A DNA stretch of 64,000 nt, from NCBI GenBank assembly GCA_029204225.1, contig CM055111.1, forward strand, positions 15,751,207-15,815,206, given 5' to 3'. This stretch comes from Diphasiastrum complanatum (lineage: Eukaryota > Streptophyta > Lycopodiopsida > Lycopodiales > Lycopodiaceae). This document shows, in pieces, positions 22,260 through 34,970 of the stretch (position 1 is its first letter; each line of letters opens with the position of its first letter). The notes under the pieces were generated by a model. That model saw only the letters and a list, made by a program, of their open reading frames with translations, was not told the origin of the DNA and made no database searches. Both the position numbers and the translations under genes were made by a program.

Positions 22260-25160
22260 GAATGGTACCCAATTTCTTTCTATTTCTCTTAGTTTCTAAT
22301 ATGAAGTTGAAGGGCCTATTATGACTTTTGGAGAAAAATTTTCAAAACTCCAATTGTATTAAAATATCATCTCAATGATCAAGATCATCAAAGTAATATC
22401 CTACGGATACAATCAATTGCTTCTTGTACACTCTTTTTGATTAGTTGTACCTATATAAAGAGAGAATAGAGTTCATACTTTCTCCATGCCCTCTCTCCTC
22501 TATTATCTTCTTCTTCTTTTGCTTCTTCCTCTGACATACCAAGGGTTGTAGTGTTGGTGCTTGTGTTACGACAACCGAAAAGCTACCTCCGGAATACACT
22601 GGTAAGTCGCCTTCATACTGGTTTACTTCTGCTATGAACACTCTGATAGCAAAAGAAATGATAGCTTCAATAACAATAGATGGCATTGTTGATATAGCTT
22701 TATGAGTTACGAATGCATGCAAGAGGATTATGCGCCCATTATTGCATTTATGATTGCTTTGAAAACTTGCTTCAAGCACACCGATTGGTAGAGGCCAACG
22801 CTGGCCAGTTTTGTAGGAATATGTATGCAACATACTAACAACAATGAAAGGATGAGGCAGTGCTGCAAACAGCCTAAAATCACTATTGGAACTCTCATCT
22901 TTGTAGTGTATACTACAGTGCGACCCTGGAGATGAGTGATAGCACTACCAACATTGATGAATGTGGGCAAAATGCGCTGATCAACGTTGCTAACCATGAT
23001 GAATACCGTAGCTCGCTTCTATATCTGCGATATAGCTACTGAATCTTCACAATCTTACGTATAATATTGCTGTGGAAACATCGTAGTTGCTTTCTAGCAA
23101 TGGCTATTGGTAGAAATGATTCAAAGTAAATGCCATATGTTGTGTCTATGTCTTTGATCAGTAGAGAACTCTGTACAAAAATTGACAAGTCGATAATACT
23201 CACTACTATCTATGTTTCATACAATTTTACAGCATAAATAGCACAAAGGGTTTAGGCATACTGTTCATACTCTAGTAGAAAGCAAAAATAAGGTATGTGT
23301 AGCACTCATAACATCTACGCTTCATATTACGTTTTGTGAGATAATTGTAAACATGTTTGGATGATACTTCACACTAATGGGACGTCTCTTATATGTATAA
23401 TCATGCAATGACTATTCTTAGAAATGGATATGAAAGGTCAATCTTCTCAACTGCAATTTGCAAATGTGATCGCCTTACAAGAATCGGTTTCGTCTGTAAT
23501 TTAGGTTAGTAACACATGGCTGTTTCAATTTTCTTTGGTAAGGCTTAAAATGCAGGGTCGCGGGGTAAATAAACTACTACCCTTGACAAAAATGCTCAAA
23601 AACAAGCAGAATGACTCGTAATCATAGTGCTATAAATGACTCGTAAGCATAGTGCTATAGATCTTTCTCCTTTTCCGGCATGTAATGATATATCAGTTCT
23701 TACAATAGGGATAGTGATAACCCTGTTTTTTCTAACAGTCTTTTGACGATTTTCTAAACAAGGGTTTGCGTACTTGTTGTAAGTTCCTTTAAGTACATGG
23801 ATTTGTGTTAAGAACGTACACATTCATAAGGTCGGAATTGCAGAGAACTGCCTCGGTCTTAATATGAGTGTGCATTCGCAAATTCCTACTTTCACATTTT
23901 GCACTCACAGTTTCTTGGATAATGATTAAAGCATTATTATGGCTTAAAATCGTAAGAACGATAAGTTGGTTTGTGAACTCTTGCATAGCATGGATTTGCT
24001 CAAGAAGTCATGAGCACCGTACAACATCTATCTAATAAACACGTGATGGGAGGACATGGATTTGCCGCATAACTCATGTATTGGTCAAAATTGCTTACAC
24101 GTTTGCATTTTGCTATGTTTTTTTATATGGCTATTGTTCAAATGCGTACTGTCAATATGGCGGATGCCCTGATACGGTACCAATATGGTTAGGCCGATCA
24201 CTTGTAATAACTGATAGCAAGGGAATATTGGATTGCAAAAAGACACAAGTTTACATTGCGAGCTGATTAGTTGAGCTTAACGTATTTTGTACATGGGTAG
24301 CAACTGACATTCAGGGTTGACACCTGTCTTCTTCACTATGCTAACTTGTGCGGTTTTGTGTGGTGGGATGGTGGTAGGTACCAACTGGATGTGTTGAAAT
24401 ATGTTTTGCTTCACGGTGCTTTTGTTAGTATCGCATACTTTTCCTTACTTGGATTCATGAGCTAACATAGGTCTGTTTTATGTTTTAGTCCTCAGGTTGG
24501 TATCAAGGCACTATAGATGTGGGTTATAGGGAGCCCCTTCCTCCTGCTAATCTATTTTGCGAGACATCCTTCTCCATGAGACCCAAAAGAAATCTGAGAC
24601 CAAAGGGTTTGATGAAAATCGGCATAACCTCAATAGCAACAATTCTTGTGCAAATCACCAACAAAACTGATGTTGGGGAAGAACCAACAGTCCAGACAAA
24701 GACACAAACCCCGTTCAAAATGATATTGAACTGAAAGACGGACCCATAAAAGACAAAGTGTATCCTTCCAAAAGCAAGGATAGTCCTAAGAGGGTATGAC
24801 TCATCACAAGTACAATGGGACATTTCAACTTGAAGAAATGAAAAGAAAAAGAAAAGAAAAATGAAAAGTCTCCCCTTCCTTGTATAAAAGACAATAGGAG
24901 ACCACTACTTTAAAGACCATTGACCAAAGTATAAACGGCCTTATGTTTCTAAAAGAGAATGAAAAATGACATATTGGCAAGTCTCCTCTTCACCATCCTT
25001 CAAGAATGAAAAGTCAAGACGTGGTCCAAAACATCAAAGTGTTGGGTCAAGGGAGATAGAAGAACACGAACGGAGAAGAGAGCAGGAATATTGTGGAACA
25101 GCTCTCCCATTCTAATCAGCTGCTAGGTTCAAAAATAGTCTAATAGACAGCTTATGCTAA
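22141..25160. other. non-coding spacer
   Basis: No gene supported. Overlapping minus-strand open frames at 22,441-22,997 carry no motif I recognise. Plus-strand frames near 24,081 and 24,519 are short and featureless. Confidence 0.4.
22212..22255. repeat. (CT)n microsatellite
   Basis: About 44 bases of pure CT dinucleotide. Confidence 0.95.
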
Positions 25161-25166
25161 ATGTAA

Positions 25167-26440
25167 TCATAGCTTTAAGTGTTCTAATTGCCTAAAATCT
25201 AGTCTAGTACACAACATTGCATACATTAGAGATCCGATTAGTGAATGATAAGGGTACTTTGCTAAGTCGAGTACTTCACTATCAGTCTCAACACAAGAAG
25301 GTTTAGTCAATACTATATTTGGATCCATTGGAGTATCAATTGGGTTGCAATCGGACATATGAAACTTTTCTAAAATGCCTTTTAGATATGTCTGCTGGCT
25401 AAGATAGGTCTTCTTCTGAAGTCTATTTCTAGTAATGTGAATTCCTAGCAAATAATGAATAGCTCCTAAATCAGACATGTCAAATTCCTTAGATAGATCA
25501 CTCTTAGTAGTGTGCAATAGAGAAGTGTCATTAGATAGAATAAATGCATCATCTACGTAAAGAGCTACGTGAACTGAATTGGTGCCTATATGCTTTGAAT
25601 ATACATTACAGTCAGCTGAATTGTTTGCAAATCCTCATTGAATGAGATAAGAGTTGATTCTATCGAACCATGCTCTCGCAGCCTGTTCTAGACCATAGAT
25701 TGCTTTGTGCAACTTGCACACTTTGTGCTCTTGGCCTTTGACTTTGAATCCTTCTGATTGGAAGATATACAGCTCTTCTTCAACATTGTCGTTGAGAAAT
25801 GTTGTCTTGACATCCATTTGGTGCATTTTGAATCTTCCACAGCTACTAACGCAATCAAAGTCCTGATTGACAGGTGCTGATGATAGGTGTTGTCGGCTGC
25901 TCGGCTTCTGTAGATGTAGCTGTAGATTCTGTAGAAGGAACATCAATGTTTACGTAAAATAGGATGAAATGACATAGCATCGTTTATCGATGGCTGTTTG
26001 AAATCATAGTATATATGTTCTTAAAATATTACATCCCTAGAGACAAATACCACATTGGTGGATGGATCATCAACTTTATAAGCTTTATGTTCACCATGAT
26101 AGCCAATGAAAATACATTTATTTGTCCTATGATCCAGCTTCTTCCTAAGCTATTTAGAATGTGAACAAAACATATACAACCAAAGATTTTTAAATGGCTG
26201 ACACTAGGCTTGTGCCCATGCCAAACTTGATGAGGAGTCTTGTTGTTCACGACTTTGGTGCTGGATCTGTTCTACACATAACAGGCTGTCGCAGTAGCTT
26301 CTGCCTACAACTTCATAGGTAGGTGTGCTAGATGTAGCATGGATCTGGTTGAGTTGAGAAGAGTTCGATTCTTCCTTTCTGCAATCCTATTCTATTGAGG
26401 TGAATAGGAAGTGGTGAACTGTCTTCTAATACCATGTTCA
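25167..26440 (-). pseudogene. copia integrase C-terminus and reverse transcriptase
   Basis: Minus-strand motifs in order: RNRTLLNSTRSMLHLAHLP and NNKTPHQVWHGHKPSVSHLK (integrase tail, 26,030-26,400), then DVKTTFLNDNVEEELY and KAIYGLEQAARAWFDRI (RT, 25,635-25,946). YVDD is intact at 25,548-25,559, followed by EFDMSDLGAIHYLLGI and PYHSLIGSLMYAML (25,167-25,517). The linker between integrase and RT is shortened, with little left between 25,946 and 26,029. RNase H is missing: the sequence stops after RLDF. It belongs to neither A, B nor C by motif wording. Upstream it abuts the LTR of another copia. Confidence 0.85.
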
Positions 26441-26469
26441 ACCACTTAGAATTTGCTTTGCACAGGAAC

Positions 26470-26727
26470 ACAGATCATGCTACATAGTAACACAGACAGA
26501 AAACACTCTCCACAGTAAGCTCACATAACAATTGTATTTCTCAAAATGAAATTACACTGTACATATAGTTGTTCACTCAGACAACCCATGCATGACCCAG
26601 GCTGCCGTTGGCGGGACACGTGTCCCATCGACTTACCTCGTGGTGAGGCCAACTGATCCTTATCCACTAATAGGACCCACAGTACAGTAACACAGTGATT
26701 CTACTTCAATTCTAACCCTCTCCCTTA
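26470..26727 (-). mobile_element. copia 3' LTR part with polypurine tract
   Basis: On the minus strand, AAGGGAGAGGG (26,715-26,726) follows the RNase H end and has the composition and place of a polypurine tract. The LTR would start just after it. The outer end near 26,470 is estimated. Confidence 0.45.
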
Positions 26728-26819
26728 AAGTAGAGTCTACTTTTTATACAGTCATATACATAGCTTTAAAGTCAACAAACTTTAAGTACAAAAAGCTTTG
26801 ATCTAAACTTATCAAACTT

Positions 26820-27411
26820 TTCTCTAGAAAGTGGCTAAGTGAAAATATCAGCTAGTTGTTCTTCTGTGCTACAATGAACAACATGAATTTCAAAACTCAG
26901 CAGCCTCTCATGTATAAAGTGATACTGAATCTCAATGTGTTTAGTTCTCGCATGGAACACTGGATTCTTTGCTAGCAAAAGACACCTTTTATGAAGTTCA
27001 GATCATCACTTGGAGTGATTAGTAAAGCAATGATTGAACCAAGCTAGATAGTGAGGAGGAGTGTTAAAAATTCACAATTCTAGCTTGACTAGTTTTGGTC
27101 ATATGACTTGTAAAGACTGTCGCTATGTAAAGTCATGGGATTTTTCTACTTCATGCCAACTTCTTCCAAGATTTGTCTCAATCATATAGCTTTCTGTGCT
27201 GCACTACACATTGCCTTATACTCTGCTTTTGTGGTGGAAAGAGAAATTGTACTTTGCTTCTTACTAGACCAGGAAAAGCAACTACCACAAAACTGGAATA
27301 CATACCCTGTGGTACATCTGTGATCATCATAGTCACCTCCCCAATCCGCATCCACATAGCTACGTTTTCTCTATTGGGAAGAGAGGATTTTTGTATCTTT
27401 GCGGGAGTCAA
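26820..27411 (-). pseudogene. copia RNase H fragment
   Basis: On the minus strand YVDADWGGDYDDHRCTTGYV and SKKQSTISLSTTKAEYKAM (27,180-27,360) lead to NPVFHARTKHIEIQYHF and EEQLADIF (26,830-26,970), the complete RNase H signature set, with a stop after QKAI and another within FT-P. The sequence is truncated upstream at about 27,411. It precedes a polypurine tract and LTR end, so this is the 3' end of an element different from the RT fragment beside it. Confidence 0.85.
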
Positions 27412-27859
27412 GGGGTTGGGAATCCTTTTGTGAAGAGGTAGGCAAGCTCTGATGAGAGGACGTCGATCTCACAGGCTTCGGCAAAAAAAGAGTCCTCTTT
27501 TTTCTAAAGCACCTCAACTACCATCAAAATTGAAGCTTTCAAGGTCTGAAAAAGTACAACAGTGAAAATGCTTTAGGTAAAGCCATGCCTAACATAAGGA
27601 TAGACAAGATCATTCAAATAATTACAAGCAAATGGCAGCGCATGCCTTTTTCTCCTAGACATAAAGCACCTCAACTAGCTCATGACCCTTGATTCAGCCT
27701 TGTTATCAATCTCAAAGTTGTATGCTATAGTTAGAGTTTCCAACATGCCCCTTCCCTTTGAAATGGACTTCATTTTCTAGCTCTAGGTTGAGGAAGTCAA
27801 GCACTCTAGCTTTTTGACGGTCTTTGTATCTACACGAGTTATGACTTTTGATGGCTACT

Positions 27860-29400
27860 CAATGCCCTTCTTATGTCTAAATGTTCCCTTCATGATTCGC
27901 CTACCTCCACGAAGTGGGTGTCCATAATCCTTCCTTGTATGATTCTTGAACAAGCCAACCTTCTATGATGCTATCTTCTGGCCTTGCCTTCTGACTCACA
28001 AAGTCTTTTAGAACTTTTATAAAATGCTCACAATTGAACATCCATCTACAAGCACACAGTTTCAATCAATTCTTGTTGTTTCGAATGCATTTCTCTCCAT
28101 TTGATCTCCTTTTAGGTGATCCACCTAAAAGATAACCAATACATAAAATAATGTACAAATAACGAGGCACATTCTTTTTGTATTGTCATGTCTTATTTAA
28201 TGTCCCTAGTCACAAATGAGTCTTGTAAATACCTAACAATTGACACTAATTTGTACTTCATAGATTGTCTCCTAAGCGACCTCGAATACCAATCAGAAGA
28301 ATGAATTGCAACATCTTTAGCCAGTCGTGAGATTCTAATCCACTTAATTTGTCATCTTTGGTGAAAGAGTTGCACAAGGAATGTGCATAGCCAGTTGGAG
28401 TTCTTATTTGTCTTATGACATTTTTTACATGTGGGAGTTCTCCCTTTGTTAGAATTCATGGCACACTAGGAGTACTTGTCATCCCACTTTCAACGTTTTC
28501 AATCCAATAAGGTCTCTTCACCTTAGCCACCTCCAAGTCTTGACGTGATGCAACAATGTCCTTTGCACCAATTATATTTTTCTATATATATTCACCCACA
28601 TTTTTGTATATGTACATAGTATCCAAGAGGTGATTGATTAAGAGATTATTCAAATAGGGTAATCGTTGGAATATCGACAATCTCTTCATGCTTGGAATTG
28701 ACTTATCCCAAGAATCATTCACATCATGTTGTTAGATCCACTCATCATACCAATCTTTTACTCTCATTCGGATGGGTGAAGGTGTGATTAAAGGGCAATC
28801 TTCCAGTCTTCCCCAAGCTTGCCTTTGGTTTTTGTCCAAAAAGGATGACTGACTGGTAGGTATTTTTGATTTTCGTACACAGCTTTCCTCAAAAAATTTG
28901 TACAATGATGGCTTTTCAAATTTGGCCCACATATGTAGCATGGTTTATATCCAGATGTTGTAAAACTGACATTTATGATTGCATGAGAAAGTTTGAATAT
29001 ATTTATGAGATATAATAGATCATGAGAATAAATCAAACCGGGATAATCATACATTGTCCACATTAGAATTCCACGAAGAGTGAAATTTCTTTCTTGCAAA
29101 GGCCTTGAGATGTCATATGCATTGACGCCATTCCAAAGCTTGGACAATTCTTCAATCAATGGTTTGAGGTAAACATCCATGTTCTTAACCTTGTATTTTC
29201 TTGGAACAATAGAGCTAGAAACATTGTGTCCTATCTTTATACTTAGCCATGGAGGAACATTATAATCAACAAGAACAACTGGCCATGTGGACCATGTTGA
29301 ATAAACACCAAAAGGATTTATGCCATCCATTGCTAAACCAAATCGTAAATGACGAGGTTCATTTTTTAGCTCGGATCAATATGTTTCCACACAGGTGAGT
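27860..29400 (-). pseudogene. CACTA (En/Spm) transposase, TNP2 plus DUF4218 region
   Basis: The minus strand reads SPVWKHIDPS and EPRHLRFGLAMDGINPFG (29,310-29,400), WPVVLVDYNVPPWL, NMDVYLKPLIEELSKLWN and FTTSGYKPCYICGPN (28,935-29,270), then LPVSHPFW. In a shifted frame come LPYLNNLLINHLLDTMYIYK (about 28,600-28,660), ASRQDLEVAKVKRP, SGLESHDWLKMLQ (about 28,300) and ARPEDSIIEGWLVQESY (about 27,940-28,000). These match, in order, the TNP2 transposase domain and the DUF4218 domain of plant CACTA transposases, which catalyse cut-and-paste transposition. About 25 extra residues interrupt the DYPG-TTSGY junction, possibly an intron. Stops and shifts are common. The N-terminal region before SPVWKH was not recognised. 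Confidence 0.85.
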
Positions 29401-29609
29401 CACTTGGTACCTGCATAAGCTACTAACAACTTTGTCATTAGCAGTGTCATATGATTTATAACCTTTGCATTTTGAACTATTCACCCCTAAAAATGCTCTT
29501 CATACTTGATTGATTGATCTAATTTTTGTCTAGCATTCATTGGGTTTGTAATTGCATAATTCGACATATTTTTCTTTCTGTCTACCGACATACTACCGGA
29601 TTGTAATTC

Positions 29610-30010
29610 AAATTGGGTGTCGAAATCCATCACAGAAAGAACATGTCAAAAACTGAGATATGGTTGTCACCACGTGACAGTCGTTTGGGGATGCCACATG
29701 GAAGATGACAATACACGTGGATGTCAAAAACTGACATTTATTTTCAATGTCAAAATTCGACACCTCTGCATATTTCCGTCGCACAGAGGACATTTTTAAA
29801 CTTGTTGAAAATTTTCGACATCAGTCCCCCTGACATTTCTTTTAGGATTAAACAGGATGTCGGAATTCGACGCATTCTATCAATGTCGGAATCTGACATC
29901 CTCTGTAGATTCCCAATGCACAGAGGACATTTTTAAACCCGCCCAAAATTTTTGACATCAATCTGACATCTATTTAGGGTTGAAATTGGTGTCAGAATCT
30001 GACATTGCAA
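29610..30010. repeat. palindromic TGTC(G/A)GAATYTGACA repeats, CACTA subterminal candidate
   Basis: Short palindromes of the type GTCGGAATTCGAC (29,859-29,871), TGTCGGAATCTGACA and GTGTCAGAATCTGACATT (about 29,990) recur about eight times. They sit on a roughly 137-bp unit (CAGAGGACATTTTTAAAC at 29,784 and 29,921). The block is immediately 5' of the CACTA transposase on the same strand. Clustered short motifs like these are the known binding sites of the accessory protein in CACTA subterminal regions. The terminal CACTA inverted repeat itself was not found. Confidence 0.6.
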
Positions 30011-32044
30011 AAAGAATTAAAAAAAAAATTGATTGTATTTGGCGCACAATTTACGCGTCATTTTTTTGAGAATAGGATTGTAGCTGGTGAGATGCTGCAT
30101 TAAGATCAACTATCGATTCCTTGATAAAATTGGTGTTTTAAAATGAGGTTATTGATAATGAGTCATGTTTTTATGAATCCTATTCTTTCATCCAGCATAT
30201 CTCCTTTCTTCTCTCTCTCTCATTCTTTCCAAGATGCATGTGATAGCTGTTTATAATGCACTGTGATCGGTCATAAGATCTAGCTTGTCTTTAATTAAAT
30301 TAAGCATTCTCATTACGCATATCATGGATAAGGATTTCATTAATAAAAGAAGTCTTAACAAGTCCAACAACTTTGAAATGATTTCTTTGAACAAGTTCTA
30401 CACATTTTTTTGCATTTTAGGGTTTATTGACAACTTCACTTGCAAATTAACTAAGTGAATAGCAAATAGATATAATCTAGGGCATGTAATGAAAATAATT
30501 AAAGAGCATGTAATGAATCTAAGCTATGTTTCAAACGTATGAAAATTACAATCCATTCAATCACAAATCAAAATCATTGAAATTCAAACGTTATATTACA
30601 TAATTTTGTGAGACTTTCCGTCTCATGTACAATACATCAAGATGATATACATATATCCGAAAACCAAAAAAATAAAAAATACACTTTATTACACTACTAC
30701 TACTCGTTAGAGGCACTGTCGTCATCACCATGACCCATACATGCCATATGCTATGCATCTAGAGCTGGTGCTGGACGTGCCTGCATCAACACAAGCAACA
30801 AATATGACAATGGTAAGCTTTTGACCGAAGATCAATCTACTGATGATATCTATATATACTAAAACTATTTGGGTTTCCGGACAGCTCACACTGGCTGGTC
30901 GCGCTCCGGTAGAAGCCAATCAGTCTGACCATCCATGCTCCAGCCTCATCGATGCGTACAAGAAGGCAGCCACAATTTGCGAGCATAGATTTTCTGCTTC
31001 TGATCGAATATGGGCACTCATGTCTTCTCTGCCCAATTGTGTGGATGTGCGTCTTTGAATGTGCAACAGAAGCGTTTCAATCTCGGATTGTGTGTGTGAT
31101 CGCTCACGGTTGAGCAAGAAAGCGGAATTTGCCAATGGTCATAATATTTATTGATGGCATTGGTATTGTTTTTACAATACACTTATTAGCTTTTGGTTTC
31201 TTGCAATAGTCAATTTTTTTTGGCAAAGAGAGCAGAGAATCAGGGGCAGTGTCGCAAAATTCAACCCTTATAAAAAGTCGACAGATTCTCTATGATAGAT
31301 TTTTTGACATGGTTTTCGACAGATCCTCCGACATCCCAAAATTTGACGAAATCATTTTTCGCAATTTTATGTTGAAAACGATTGATTTTTGTTGTTGTGC
31401 AACTTTCTAAAGATTGGATGGATTTATTGGTGGACGAACTTTAATTTGAGCCGTAGTGAAAAGATCTGAAAAGAAACAGGCAAGAATATCACTTATGATA
31501 GAAGATGCAAATACAAAATCTAAAAAGAGAAGATGCAAACGCAAAATCTAGAAACAACATAGGTCTGTTGACAAACAACACAGGTCCTCTTTCAATCTAT
31601 GCCCAAGCATAGGATGACATTACAAAAATTCTAAAATTAAAAAAAAGACCTTTGTAAAGATACTTTTATTTTTTTTCTCTAATTTTGACTTCCAGCTGCC
31701 CAATGAAAAGCTCAAATTTGAAATCTACGTAACGTAGCTCAAATAAACTGAAAAATAAAAATATATTACAACAAACTTTGAAAGTTGCGTCGAGCAGCAT
31801 GGACGTATCCCATTGGTTCCCTCTTCATGCCTGACATGTGCTAATTTACCTGACATCAATACCTCAAGTTAAATTTATTTAACTACGCTGGTTAGTATAA
31901 TGAAATTTGTTAACTCGACTAGTTACAATTATAGAAATATAGTATGCACAAATGCTAGTGTAGGTTGATATTCTGAGGAATATTCTAGCCATCATGCGGA
32001 ACATGTTTGGAAACACAAGCAAGATAGGATTCAAACGTAGAACT
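30011..32044. other. non-coding spacer, with a further palindrome cluster
   Basis: Motifs of the GACA/TGTC type reappear at 31,257-31,380 (for example TTTTCGACAGATCCTCCGAC). The minus-strand open stretch 30,725-31,135 has no recognised motif. The rest is AT-rich and featureless. Confidence 0.4.
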
Positions 32045-32802
32045 TCTGAAGAATTGACAAAGATTACCTATGTTAGATATAGGGGTCTTATGTTTTTTAT
32101 ATCAAGCATCTAGGTGTAGGATGTTGATAGGAACAAATTTGGCATAGATGACAAATAATGCATTTCCACTTGTAATGCCACTATTAAGCCAAAATAGAGT
32201 AAGAGGCTAAACTCGTGCCAATTAGAGTGTAGACAAGTGTAATGCTTTTGTTTGATGAATTCTAAGAGGTCCAATAGGATTTAGAGGTGGAACCATGTGA
32301 GGTCCAATAGGAATTTGAGGTGCGCTTGAATATAGTCCAATAGAATTAAGAGGTGCACGAATCAATGGTCCAATAGAATTAAGAGGTGCACGAATCAATG
32401 GTCCAATAGGATTAAGAGGTGAAAAAGTGTGGTCCAATCATAGTTAAGCATAGTGGATCTACTAGTATCATTGTACTCCTCATTTTGGATCTAATTGATT
32501 TGGTGATTGTGTGGATTTTGAGTGTCATTGGATTTCTAGCCTTCTCTCTCTACCCGAGAGCTCATCATGGTTTTTCTCTCTCTACCTGAGGAGAGCAGCT
32601 TGTTTTTACTTGAATAATTTTTTAATACTTTCCACACGTATGAGTGAGAGTTGGAAGTGATTGAATGCATGTAGTAGTGTGTTTTTGCCATAGAATCAAA
32701 GATAGATCTTGAATCTCAATCTAATCTTGATCTTGGTGCATCTACACACCAAAGGAGATCACAAGTACATGTTGTGGACTTTCCACACGTGTGAAATCAA
32801 CA
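32045..32802 (+). mobile_element. 5' LTR of copia element A1
   Basis: 758 bp, starting TCTGAAGAATTG (TGTGAAGAATTG in the other copy) and ending AATCAACA directly before a primer site. It aligns along its length to the LTR at 63,119-63,855 with roughly 90% identity by eye. It contains a run of CCAATAG-bearing direct repeats of about 33 bp (32,265-32,430); this copy has one more unit than the other LTR, which instead carries a 12-bp insertion. Confidence 0.88.
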
Positions 32803-32815
32803 TGGTATCAAAGAC
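32803..32815 (+). other. primer-binding site of A1
   Basis: TGGTATCAAAGAC immediately follows the LTR and matches the initiator-Met tRNA primer site TGGTATCAGAGC with one change. Confidence 0.8.
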
Positions 32816-33557
32816 TACCTAAGTTTACCATGCATTTTGATCCACTTAAGTGAAAACTATTCATCAATCTTGAGCTAGAAATTGTCAAGGTCCATTTTCC
32901 TAGCTATCTTGTACAATTTTGGATCAAAAGAGATCAAAAGGCCATCGATTGGGTCTGACCTGGTACTGTAGGGAATCAGGTGTTCAGACACGTGTGAGGA
33001 ACATCCAATTTCAGGTTGAAAGGTCTCTCTCATGCTTGATCCATTTATCTTGCTTGATAGCTTGTTTTGAAGCCATTTTTGCCTAGTTTCTGATACAATC
33101 AGTTTCATTCCATTTGGTTGAACCAATCAGAAGTTATAAGGTTTTGAAGAGGGTTAGGTAGGGCACCTAGACCTGGGTGGACACATTTGGTTTGGTCAAG
33201 AGATTGCTTGGTTGATCCACAATCATAGTTGTATGCTTACCAATCTCATCTATATGTGATCTAGCACTATTTTGATATCTTAGCCATATTGTTTCATGCA
33301 ATATCATTGTATTTGAGTCAAATTTGGTTTCTTAGTGTACTTCACATGTGCTAAGATTGTTTGATCCTAACTTTGTCCATACTCCATTATTTGATGTGAA
33401 ATAGATCTTGTTTTAGAGAGACTTGTGTAGCTAGTAAGAATCAATTCAGAAATAGTTGCAAGATCTTTCATAGGAGGAGATAGTACTCTATTATTGGATC
33501 CTATTGAGAGTGTGTAGCAACATTTATTGTTCATCATTCGAGTTTTCTTCACTTCAA

Positions 33558-34300
33558 ATGTCTTCAATGGGTTCAACCTTGTTGGAACCATGTGAAAGAT
33601 TGTCCACTTCAAATTATTCAATTTGGAAAATGAGGATGGATTCCATCTTGATCCTTCAAGACGTGATGGACATGGTTCTTGGCCATGAAGAAGAACCACA
33701 AGTTCTTCAAGAGGTTCAAAAATACAACAAGAGAGCTAGGATGGCTCTCCACTACATTAAGATGAATGTCTCTAATGAGATATTGAGGGAGATAGGTACT
33801 TGTACAACAGCCAAAGAAGCTTGGGATTGTCCCAAGGCTATCTATGAGGCTAAGAATACCTCTAGGCTTCTCACTCTTAGGAATCAAATATTTCAAAGTA
33901 ACCAAAAGAGTGATGAGAGTGCATCTAGTTATGTTTTGAGAGTGAAAGATATTCATAGACAACTTGCTTGTATTGGTGATTCCATCAATCAAAATGAGCT
34001 AGTTCAAGTCATTCTTAATGGCTTGAGAAGTGAATTTGATAACCTTGTCCAATCCTATGCCATTAAGGAGGAGCTACCAAGTTTGGAGGCTCTCCAAAGT
34101 GTGTTAATTTCAGAAAAGACAAGAGTACAAACTCTTGAGGATGGACAAGCTCTCTCTCACCCATAATGATGGCAAATCTCTCTTTGCCAAGGATAACCAC
34201 AAAGGGAGGAGCAAGAACCAATATCAACAATCCTCAAACAAGGACAAAGTCAAATCCAAAGACAAAGATGAGGAGGAAGATGATTTCTCTACCATATCGA
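33558..34300 (+). pseudogene. A1 gag
   Basis: From ATG 33,558 the frame reads ERLSTSNYSIWKMRMDSILI, YNKRARMALHYIKMNVSNEI and QLACIGDSINQNELVQVILN, which is the copia gag (UBN2-type) domain that packages element RNA. The frame ends at 34,164-34,166 and continues in another frame as a lysine/glutamate-rich tail up to about 34,295. It then joins abruptly to sequence homologous to the end of RT in A2 (62,340). Zinc knuckle, protease, integrase and most of RT are therefore missing. It is paralogous to B gag (36,441), which has the same motif order and length. Confidence 0.85.
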
Positions 34301-34320
34301 AAATTCTAAGACATAGATAC

Positions 34321-34970
34321 TGTGAAAGATTCAACTAGTTTCATCACATTTTGCAATATTTTCATATTTGGCATATTGAGGCCAAAACTTGTTTTAGACT
34401 TAGAGGTTGACTTTTCAAAGTTCATTAGTCTAAATTTCTTTTGAATAAACACTTTTTGAAAGTGTGGGAAAGATAGAATGTGAGTTTGAGTAGATTCAAT
34501 TTGAATGAGTTGGGTACATTGAATCTAGACCCAAAATTGGTAGGGTTAGCTTTTTGGTGGGAAAGCCAAGTGGCCAAATAGGGTTTGGACCTGCTATAAA
34601 AGGATGTAACTCGTGGAGAGAGTCATATTCTCTCTTCTCTATATCATTTCATGCTTATACATGGTTCTCTTGGGTTCTACTATCCATTGGTGCACTATCT
34701 TGGTGATTGCTGGCAATTCTATGTGTAGAATGATCTATATTTGTTATTTTTGGATCCACACATGTGAAATACAGTAGCTTGCTTGTTTTGTACGGACAAA
34801 AATAGTACATAATCATTTCATTCAAGTTTGATTAAGTTCTATTAGTGTTTGCATATCAAATTGTGTGTAGATGCTGATTTTTCTACATTGGTGAAATTGG
34901 TAGTGTATTTCTCTTTCTAACCAAAGATCATTCAAGTAGATTGGATCTTAAGGATCTAAAATCTTTCACA
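34321..34970 (+). mobile_element. element B LTR1
   Basis: 650 bp with perfect 10-bp inverted ends, TGTGAAAGAT and ATCTTTCACA. A TATA box, CTATAAAAGG, lies at about 34,594-34,603. It is followed by primer site TGCTATCAGAGC (34,971-34,982), one base off the usual TGGTATCAGAGC. Confidence 0.92.

Noticed and set aside
22441..22997. Two overlapping minus-strand open frames as a transposase gene
   Set aside because: Composition looks random, no DDE or zinc motif was recognised, and the frames overlap each other without a consistent shift point.
30725..31135. Minus-strand open stretch as an exon of a CACTA gene
   Set aside because: It lies near a palindrome cluster, but the translation has no recognisable domain and no splice pair links it to the transposase.
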